Shown here in pieces: positions 1 through 5,446 of a DNA stretch of 5,446 nucleotides (position 1 is its first letter; every line of letters begins with the position of its first letter). The translations under genes and the position numbers were made by a program. Origin of the DNA: Chitinophagaceae bacterium (lineage in GTDB: Bacteria > Bacteroidota > Bacteroidia > Chitinophagales > Chitinophagaceae). The stretch lies in contig PKYU01000423.1 of assembly GCA_003132765.1 (NCBI GenBank), positions 2,495 through 7,940 of the forward strand. Reading direction: 5' to 3'. The notes under the pieces were generated by a model, which was given only the letters and a program-made list of their open reading frames with translations, was not told the DNA's origin and did no database searches.

Positions 1-533
1 CGATTTACCCAGGTGCCATTGAGTTTAGCTTCGGGGTTGAAATGGAAATATCCAATTCCCAAAAGGAGATATGGAGAAATAGGAGGAGGGTAATGATCTT
101 CGTCAAAATCGCCAAACATATAAAACGGATGAAACTCAGCGACCAACATTAATTCGGAAATCGGGCTTCTGAAACTGAGATTTCTGTAGTACCGCTCCTG
201 AGAGCTGTTAGCTACGTCCTTCAATATACTATCATAGGCTTGTACGTTACCCATGGTACCTTCAAGTCTTAATGCTATTTCGTTTTTATAAACTGCGCTA
301 AAAAATACCGAACCACAAAACATTGTATTTTTTAAGTTAAAATCCTTAAACCTTTTTCCGATTCCTTGCCTGCCTCCCAGATCAGATAAGCAATTCATAC
401 CTCCGATTGAACCACCTACTTCAAAAATGATATCATTTTGATAGTAAGTGCCATTATAAAAGTAATATTGGGCTTTAAGGGAATTACTGGTTATAAAAGC
501 AATGAAAAAAATTAACAGGATTCGTATTCTCAT
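1..533 (-). CDS. DUF6089-like outer-membrane beta-barrel protein, N-terminal part (runs off left edge)
   Basis: This is an open frame of 177 codons from an ATG at 533 to the window edge, with no stop. An in-frame TAA lies four codons upstream, so this ATG is the first possible start. Residues 1-21 form a signal peptide: a short basic start, a hydrophobic run (ILLIFFIAFI), and a likely cleavage at SLKA|Q, common in Bacteroidota. The mature part is rich in Gly and aromatic residues with alternating beta-strand patterns. It carries motifs I associate with the uncharacterised DUF6089 family: GGSIGGMN (41-47 region), DLGG (51-54), FKDFNLKN (62-69), RYYRNLSFR (114-122) and SPYLLLGIGYFHFNP (153-167). 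Such proteins are predicted to sit in the outer membrane; no function is established. Family members are usually clearly longer than 177 residues, so the C-terminal strands lie outside the window. The gene follows nth after 73 nt. The coding call is firm; the family name rests on remembered motifs. Confidence -1.
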   Translation of the reverse strand, partial: MRIRILLIFFIAFITSNSLKAQYYFYNGTYYQNDIIFEVGGSIGGMNCLSDLGGRQGIGKRFKDFNLKNTMFCGSVFFSAVYKNEIALRLEGTMGNVQAYDSILKDVANSSQERYYRNLSFRSPISELMLVAEFHPFYMFGDFDEDHYPPPISPYLLLGIGYFHFNPEAKLNGTWVN

Positions 534-606
534 AAAGCCGAATTAGATTAGTGTAGTTTAGAATGGAGAATAAACGGACATATACGTACAAAATAAAGAT
601 AATTTT

Positions 607-1257
607 CTAATAAATTGATTTGTAATGCTCATTAAAATATCTGCATACAGATTTTAATACACAAATATTACATTTTGGATTGCGGGCAAGGCATACATAT
701 CGCCCATGTAATATTAACCAATGATGCGCAGTATGAATTATAGGTTTTGGAAAATTTTTTATTAATTGTTTTTCAGCCTCGAAGGGTGTTTTAGCATTCG
801 TTGTTAATCCTATACGGTTTGAAACCCTGAACACATGGGTATCTACAGCCATATTAGGTTGTTTATCTATTACAGACGTTATAACATTTGCTGTCTTTCG
901 TCCAACTCCGGGCAAGGCCATAAGTTCTTCCACAGTCATAGGAATTTTGCCCCCAAATCTTTCCATAATCATTTTTGCCATCCCTATCAGGTGTATTGTT
1001 TTATTATTTGGGTAGGAGACACTCTTTATTAATGGAAAAAGTTGATTTGGTGTTGCCTCACTTAAAGCGAATACATCCGGGAATTTTGCAAATAAAGCGG
1101 GAGTAGTGGCATTTATCCGTTTGTCTGTGCATTGTGCTGAGAGAATGACTGCTACCAGAAGCTGATAGGGATTATCATATAATAATTCAGTTTCGGCATC
1201 AGGTGCATGTTTCGAGAAATAATCAATAACAAACTGATACCTTTCTTTTTTAGTCAT
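607..1257 (-). CDS. nth: Endonuclease III (base-excision repair DNA glycosylase/AP lyase)
   Basis: Bifunctional DNA glycosylase and AP lyase that removes oxidised pyrimidines in cytoplasmic base-excision repair. The 216 residues match the usual length (E. coli, 211). A helix-hairpin-helix motif LPGVGRKTA spans 115-123, with K121 at the Schiff-base lysine position (E. coli K120). AVDTHVFRVSNR (137-148) supplies the catalytic aspartate D139 (E. coli D138). The C-terminal iron-sulfur motif is complete: C189-X6-C196-X2-C199-X5-C205. AQCTDKRIN (41-49) and SYPNNK (81-86) are variants I associate with Bacteroidota Nth. The start MTKKERYQFV lines up with the E. coli N-terminus, so the ATG at 1257 is very likely right, although the T-run of a terminator hairpin directly abuts it. 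The stop is TAG. The mismatch-repair homologue MutY is excluded by length and by the Nth-type active site. Confidence -1.
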   Translation of the reverse strand: MTKKERYQFVIDYFSKHAPDAETELLYDNPYQLLVAVILSAQCTDKRINATTPALFAKFPDVFALSEATPNQLFPLIKSVSYPNNKTIHLIGMAKMIMERFGGKIPMTVEELMALPGVGRKTANVITSVIDKQPNMAVDTHVFRVSNRIGLTTNAKTPFEAEKQLIKNFPKPIIHTAHHWLILHGRYVCLARNPKCNICVLKSVCRYFNEHYKSIY

Positions 1258-1282
1258 AAAAAATCCCGCCTTTGAGGCAGGA
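1258..1282 (-). terminator. Intrinsic terminator after the 77-residue gene, touching the nth start codon
   Basis: Read on the minus strand, an 8-bp stem has arms TCCTGCCT (1282-1275) and AGGCGGGA (1271-1264) around a CAA loop. Six T residues (1263-1258) follow immediately. One pair is G-U in minus-strand RNA but would be a C-A mismatch in plus-strand RNA, and there is no T-run on the plus strand, so the signal works in the minus direction. It begins 26 nt after the stop of the 77-residue gene. The next base after the T-run is the A of the nth ATG, so any transcript reading into nth carries this hairpin directly before the start codon. The structure was judged by eye; no folding energy was computed. 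Confidence -1.
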
Positions 1283-1308
1283 CTAAAGTATTGTATTTAG
1301 TTCAATTA

Positions 1309-1542
1309 TCAGGAGTGTACCTGGCCCAATTTACTTGAAGCGTGCTCTAAGATTTTATTTAAGGATTCATTCCTTGGTGAAAGACCAACAGGCTCCAGAT
1401 TTTTTTGGGCGCTCAAAATCTCCTTAAAGGATTGTTGCAAATTCCAATCCGTTTCAAGAGCAGCTCTTATAGCGGCCGTCTTCTTGGCAGAGGTCTCTTT
1501 ATAGAGATACTGTACCAGATCTTCCGGTGTTATTTTAGTCAT
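1309..1542 (-). CDS. Small helical protein of unknown function (77 residues)
   Basis: I do not know a named function. The frame has ATG at 1542, ends in TGA, and encodes 77 mostly polar residues with no cysteine, no signal peptide and no membrane segment. It reads as three to four amphipathic helices: PEDLVQYLYKETSAKK (6-21), TAAIRAALETDWNLQQSFKEILSAQ (22-46), and SLNKILEHASSK (60-71) after a SPRN turn (55-58). I recall similar short proteins from other Bacteroidota. The front half resembles the N-terminal helices of anti-sigma factors of the zinc-finger (zf-HC2) type ('L..YL..E.S....A.I..AL'), but the zinc-binding His and Cys residues are absent. That resemblance is a guess from pattern, not a family assignment. 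The gene lies 73 nt after the divIC-like gene and is followed by a strong terminator, consistent with the last gene of a transcript. Its coherent helical pattern and flanking signals favour a real gene. Confidence -1.
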   Translation of the reverse strand: MTKITPEDLVQYLYKETSAKKTAAIRAALETDWNLQQSFKEILSAQKNLEPVGLSPRNESLNKILEHASSKLGQVHS

Positions 1543-1615
1543 GAAAATAAGTGCTTTAAAGATGTATTATCCAAATCAAAAAATTAAAACGTTCTAATTT
1601 CAGAAATATTGTGTT

Positions 1616-1918
1616 TTATCTACTTGAAAATGAGTCGGTAGAAATGATAAAAAGGTCTTCATTATCTCTCTTCATCATATATTTTTCCCTGGCATACTTT
1701 TCAAGGGTTTCAGGATTGGTTTTCAACAAACTCAATTCATTTTTTATATCTGAAATTTGCTTATCCATTAATCTTTCACTTTCCTGGAGCTTTGTTAATT
1801 CGCCTACGCGTCGCAACTGTAGTCTGAAATCATTTCTGTCAAAGAACAACATCCAAATAGCAAAAGCTGTGCCTGTTATGATATACTTGTTCATAAATAA
1901 CTTGCGATACTTTTGCAT
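1616..1918 (-). CDS. DivIC/FtsB-like septum formation initiator
   Basis: A small bitopic membrane protein of the DivIC/FtsB family, which in other bacteria joins FtsL and FtsQ/DivIB at the divisome to trigger septal wall synthesis. The 100 residues fit the family length. A short cytoplasmic basic N-terminus (MQKYRKLFMNK) precedes one membrane segment (about 12-26, YIITGTAFAIWMLFF). A coiled-coil stretch follows (about 32-66, with repeated Leu and charged residues), then the family's C-terminal motif region LEKYAREKYMMKRDNEDLFII (72-92) with the ARE...Y.M..D.ED pattern. ATG at 1918 is used; M9 is a possible alternative start that would still keep the membrane segment. The neighbour upstream is enolase, an arrangement also found in Pseudomonas (eno-ftsB). 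Sequence alone does not separate DivIC from FtsB, so no symbol is given. Confidence -1.
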   Translation of the reverse strand: MQKYRKLFMNKYIITGTAFAIWMLFFDRNDFRLQLRRVGELTKLQESERLMDKQISDIKNELSLLKTNPETLEKYAREKYMMKRDNEDLFIISTDSFSSR

Positions 1919-1933
1919 TTTAAGTAATTTTTG

Positions 1934-1999
1934 ATCAAATATGCCTTCTTACATTGTGTAATATTCTCAGAATAAGAAGACTTTAGTGCAATATTTGAT
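1934..1999. repeat. Nested inverted repeat in the eno-divIC spacer
   Basis: The outer arms are ATCAAATAT (1934-1942) and ATATTTGAT (1991-1999), perfect over 9 bp. Inside them are CTTCTTA (1945-1951) and TAAGAAG (1973-1979), perfect over 7 bp and extendable by one G-U pair in minus-strand RNA. A smaller hairpin, TTACA-TTG-TGTAA (1949-1961), overlaps the inner arm and could compete with it. The element fills about three quarters of the 88-nt gap between the enolase stop and the divIC-like start. No T-run follows on the minus strand, so it is not a standard intrinsic terminator. It could be a structured 3' end or leader, a processing site, or chance in AT-rich DNA. Confidence -1.
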
Positions 2000-2006
2000 T
2001 ATTAAT

Positions 2007-3302
<1,296 letters not shown>

Positions 3303-3309
3303 TTACTTA

Positions 3310-5265
3310 TTAATTGTTTTGAATACCACCTGTTAGATTTTTGAATATCTCTTCAAGGCTTTTAGTTTCACTTTGCAAAGAAAGTATGTTCAGATTATTT
3401 TCCAAACTTATCTGAAGGATTATTTTTTTTACTTTTTCAGGATCGAAAGTCTGAAATTTAAAGGCTGAAGTTTTGATTTGTTCAAACTTCTCAATACCGT
3501 CTATAGTTGAAAAAATATGTGGATTAATTGATTCAGTAAATTCAACTATTACTATATGTTGAGCATTGTTTAATAATTTCAGATTAGATAAACTATCGTC
3601 AGCAACGATATTACCTTTATTTATGATAACTACCCTGTCGCAGATGCTTTCCACTTCCTGCAAAATATGGGAGGAAAAAAGAACAGTCTTATTCTTGCCG
3701 AGGCCCTTAATCATTTGTCTTATTTCTATAATTTGATTGGGGTCCAATCCACTGGTTGGTTCATCAAGTATGAATACATCAGGATTATGAATTAAGGCTG
3801 CAGCAAGGCCTACTCTTTGTTTATATCCTTTACTTAACTGTCCCGTTTTCTTGTTGCTTTCAATCCGTAACCCGGTTATTTCGATTACTTCTTCAATCCT
3901 ATTTTTTACATTTTTTCTTATTTCATGCAATTCCGCTATAAAACCCAGGTATTCTCTTACATACATTTCGTAATAGAGTGGATTACTTTCGGGCAGGTAA
4001 CCAATCTTCTTTTTTATTTCGAGTGGTTGGCTATTTACATCTATGCCGTTAATCATTACGGTACCTGAATCAGCCCTCATATAACCTGTAACAATTTTCA
4101 TTGTGGTAGACTTGCCGGCCCCGTTAGGTCCTAAAAATCCAACTATTTCATTATTTCCCGCATTGAAAGAAATATTATCAATTGCTTTTATTCCTGAATC
4201 GGGATAAACAAATGAAACATTTTTAAATTCCACATTCCCTTTGACAGAATTTAATTGTATGTCAACTTCTGAATTTTTAATTTTTAATTCCGAATGTGAA
4301 TTAAGAAATTCATTTATTCTTTTTTGCGAAGCAGCCGCTCTTTGCACAAGCGATGTTACCCATCCAAGAGAAGCAACAGGCCAAGTAAGTTTTCCTACAT
4401 AAATAATAAATTCCACAATATTTCCGTAGGTAATTTGTCCGTCAATGGCTTGTTTGCCTCCAATGTAAATTGTCAGCAGCGTGCTGAGTCCCATCAGCAA
4501 CAAAATAAACGGACTAAACAATGCTTCCGTCATAATTAATCCTAAATATCTTTTTCGATAGACTCCGCTTTCGCTTGTAAAATAATTCCCAGTTGGTTCT
4601 TCCTGTGCGTATGCTTTGAGTACGCGAATTCCTGAAAATGTTTCTTGTGCAATGGTGGAAAGTTTTGATAATTGTTCCTGAACTTTATTACTCATTCTGT
4701 TTATCAAATCGCTGACAAAATAAATCACAACAACAAGTATCGGCAATGGAAACAAAACATATAAAGTAAGTTTGGTACTTACATTTGTCATTGTTGCCGA
4801 AACAAGAATGAGCGTAGCTATCGTGCTTGCAAAATACATCACAGCGGGTCCGATGTACATTCTCACTCTGCTCACATCTTCGCTGATTCGGTTCATTAAA
4901 TCACCGGTGTTGTTTCTCCTATAAAAAGCCATGTCAAGCGATTGATAATGAGAAAATATTTCATTTTTCAAATCATACTCAATCAGTCGCGACATCACAA
5001 TGATTGATTGCCGCATCAGAAACATTAGAAAACCGCTGACGATAGTTGTGCCGAGAATCAGCAATCCATATATCAAAAGTTCGTGAGCTGTGGTTTCAAA
5101 AGAAAAATGTTCGGCAACAGCGTGTGTCATAAAATCAGTTGCCTTACGAACAAGAATCGCAACATAAATTCCAAAAAAAGTAGAAAGGATGGCAAACAAA
5201 ATTCCGAGAATCAATCTCCATTTGTATTTCCAAAAATATTTATTAAGATGCTGAAGTGATTTCAT
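3310..5265 (-). CDS. ABC protein: exporter-type membrane domain joined to a GldA/NatA-type ATPase domain (possible chimera)
   Basis: This is one uninterrupted 651-codon frame. An in-frame TGA two codons upstream fixes ATG 5265 as the first start. Residues 1-310 form an ABC exporter membrane domain with about six membrane segments (near 17-38, 62-84, 138-158, 166-185, 248-268, 284-306). It has exporter-type coupling segments FYRRNNTGDLMNRISEDVSRVR (114-135) and QETFSGIRVLKAYAQEE (207-223). Residues 343-360 (GNVEFKNVSFVYPDSGIK) open like an exporter ATPase, with A-loop Y354. From about 361 the ATPase is of the GldA/NatA type: Walker A GPNGAGKST (379-387, K385), IGYLPESNPLY (421-431), signature LSKGY (477-481), Walker B with D501/E502, H533, and a C-terminal extension ending SLEEIFKNLT. 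The exporter LSGGQ and X-loop (TEVGE-like) are absent. These halves normally belong to separate proteins: a full exporter, and GldA, which in Flavobacterium works with GldF/GldG in gliding. Substrate is unknown. It could be a real fusion or an assembly join. Confidence -1.
   Translation of the reverse strand: MKSLQHLNKYFWKYKWRLILGILFAILSTFFGIYVAILVRKATDFMTHAVAEHFSFETTAHELLIYGLLILGTTIVSGFLMFLMRQSIIVMSRLIEYDLKNEIFSHYQSLDMAFYRRNNTGDLMNRISEDVSRVRMYIGPAVMYFASTIATLILVSATMTNVSTKLTLYVLFPLPILVVVIYFVSDLINRMSNKVQEQLSKLSTIAQETFSGIRVLKAYAQEEPTGNYFTSESGVYRKRYLGLIMTEALFSPFILLLMGLSTLLTIYIGGKQAIDGQITYGNIVEFIIYVGKLTWPVASLGWVTSLVQRAAASQKRINEFLNSHSELKIKNSEVDIQLNSVKGNVEFKNVSFVYPDSGIKAIDNISFNAGNNEIVGFLGPNGAGKSTTMKIVTGYMRADSGTVMINGIDVNSQPLEIKKKIGYLPESNPLYYEMYVREYLGFIAELHEIRKNVKNRIEEVIEITGLRIESNKKTGQLSKGYKQRVGLAAALIHNPDVFILDEPTSGLDPNQIIEIRQMIKGLGKNKTVLFSSHILQEVESICDRVVIINKGNIVADDSLSNLKLLNNAQHIVIVEFTESINPHIFSTIDGIEKFEQIKTSAFKFQTFDPEKVKKIILQISLENNLNILSLQSETKSLEEIFKNLTGGIQNN
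4272..4285. repeat. Tandem 7-bp duplication in the linker of the ABC gene
   Basis: AATTTTT occurs twice head to tail (4272-4278, 4279-4285), followed by a partial third unit AATTC. It lies in codons 327-332, the poorly conserved linker between the membrane domain and the ATPase domain, roughly 90-120 bp before the apparent subfamily switch. The coding frame is kept. It is probably replication slippage in AT-rich DNA. Confidence -1.
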
Positions 5266-5270
5266 AAATC

Positions 5271-5284
5271 ATCGAAAATCGAAA
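5271..5284. repeat. Tandem 7-bp duplication just upstream of the ABC gene
   Basis: ATCGAAA is present twice without a gap (5271-5277, 5278-5284), starting 5 nt upstream of the ABC gene's ATG. The 39-nt spacer to the preceding gene contains no hairpin-plus-T-run terminator, so the two genes may share a transcript. The duplication may be chance or a small control site; nothing in the sequence decides this. Confidence -1.
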
Positions 5285-5304
5285 CTATAGAAAAATTTTA
5301 AAAT

Positions 5305-5446
5305 TTATTTTTTCTTTTTTGTTTTTCCAAGAAACCGTCTGTACAATTCACCTATTGTGTCAAATTCTTCTCTATATAAAATACCAACTCCTTGCGTGTA
5401 TGGACCTTTCTGAATATTTAAAATATCTCCTTCGTTCGCTTTGTTT
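5305..5446 (-). CDS. C-terminal end of an unrecognised protein (runs off right edge)
   Basis: The final 46 codons of a minus-strand gene are followed by TAA at 5307-5305; its start lies outside the window. The visible peptide begins NKANEGDILNIQKGPYTQG, continues with an acidic-aromatic stretch (REEFDTIGELYRRF), and ends in a strongly basic tail, KTKKKK. The first part looks like short beta strands with Gly turns, the second like one amphipathic helix. No membrane segment or recognisable motif is visible and I do not identify the family. The open frame to the edge, the composition unlike a random AT-rich frame, the same strand as all neighbours, and only 39 nt to the ABC start support a real gene, possibly in one operon with the ABC gene. 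Confidence -1.
   Translation of the reverse strand, partial: NKANEGDILNIQKGPYTQGVGILYREEFDTIGELYRRFLGKTKKKK

Noticed and set aside
534..606. Possible Bacteroidota promoter (TTATTTTG on the minus strand, 596-589, near the TAnnTTTG consensus)
   Set aside because: One mismatch to a short consensus and no TTTG-type -33 element at the expected distance. Similar one-mismatch hits appear in the other AT-rich spacers (before the ABC gene and before divIC), so they are not informative.
835..1032. Plus-strand 65-codon open frame inside nth
   Set aside because: It is antisense to the catalytic core of nth and has no protein-like pattern of its own.
1405..1587. Plus-strand 60-codon open frame over the 77-residue gene
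   Set aside because: The minus-strand frame has a regular helical pattern, same-strand neighbours and a matching terminator; the plus-strand frame has none of these.
1581..1600. AAATTA/TAATTT inverted repeat between the divIC-like gene and the 77-residue gene
   Set aside because: The 6-bp stem is all A-T with an 8-nt loop, too weak to call a terminator despite nearby T residues on the minus strand.
1611..1934. Plus-strand 107-codon open frame
   Set aside because: It lies antisense over almost the whole divIC-like gene, which has a coherent membrane segment, coiled coil and family motif. The plus-strand translation shows no such pattern.
4324..4539. Plus-strand 71-codon open frame inside the ABC gene
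   Set aside because: It is antisense to the membrane domain, with low-complexity, Ser/Arg/Asn-rich translation typical of a shadow frame.
5291..5313. Run of A and T blocks between the right-edge gene and the ABC gene
   Set aside because: The blocks are only short self-complementary A/T stretches with no stable G-C stem, so I do not call a terminator or a bent-DNA promoter element.

Overview
The window looks like a piece of a low-GC Bacteroidota chromosome, probably near Chitinophagales or Sphingobacteriales. The grounds are the DUF6089-like outer-membrane protein with a typical '..KAQ' signal-peptide end, the GldA-type ATPase half, the AT-rich gene starts without clear Shine-Dalgarno sequences, and the overall protein character. 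The taxonomic placement is inference; no rRNA or other marker is present. All seven genes lie on the minus strand, so transcription runs from high to low coordinates. No stretch longer than 300 bases lacks a gene. I see no tRNA, rRNA, CRISPR array or insertion sequence.

In transcription order: (1) the last 46 codons of an unrecognised gene enter at the right edge (5305-5446). (2) A 651-residue ABC protein follows (3310-5265); its front half is an exporter-type membrane domain and its back half a GldA/NatA-type ATPase. (3) Enolase (2007-3296) starts 13 nt after it. (4) A DivIC/FtsB-like division protein follows (1616-1918). (5) A 77-residue helical protein of unknown role comes next (1309-1542), then a strong intrinsic terminator. 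(6) Endonuclease III (607-1257) begins exactly where the terminator's T-run ends. (7) The N-terminal 177 residues of a DUF6089-like outer-membrane protein (1-533) run off the left edge.

The genes do not form one pathway. Genes 1-3 are tightly spaced and may be cotranscribed; eno next to a divIC/ftsB-type gene is a known neighbourhood in other bacteria. The terminator divides the block functionally, with nth and the DUF6089 gene downstream of it.

The item most worth checking is the ABC gene. It reads as one open frame but joins parts of two ABC subfamilies that are normally separate proteins. It is either a real fusion or an assembly join between two paralogous loci. Secondary points are the terminator abutting the nth start codon and a nested inverted repeat filling most of the eno-divIC spacer. 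I do not see a clear new multi-gene system here.
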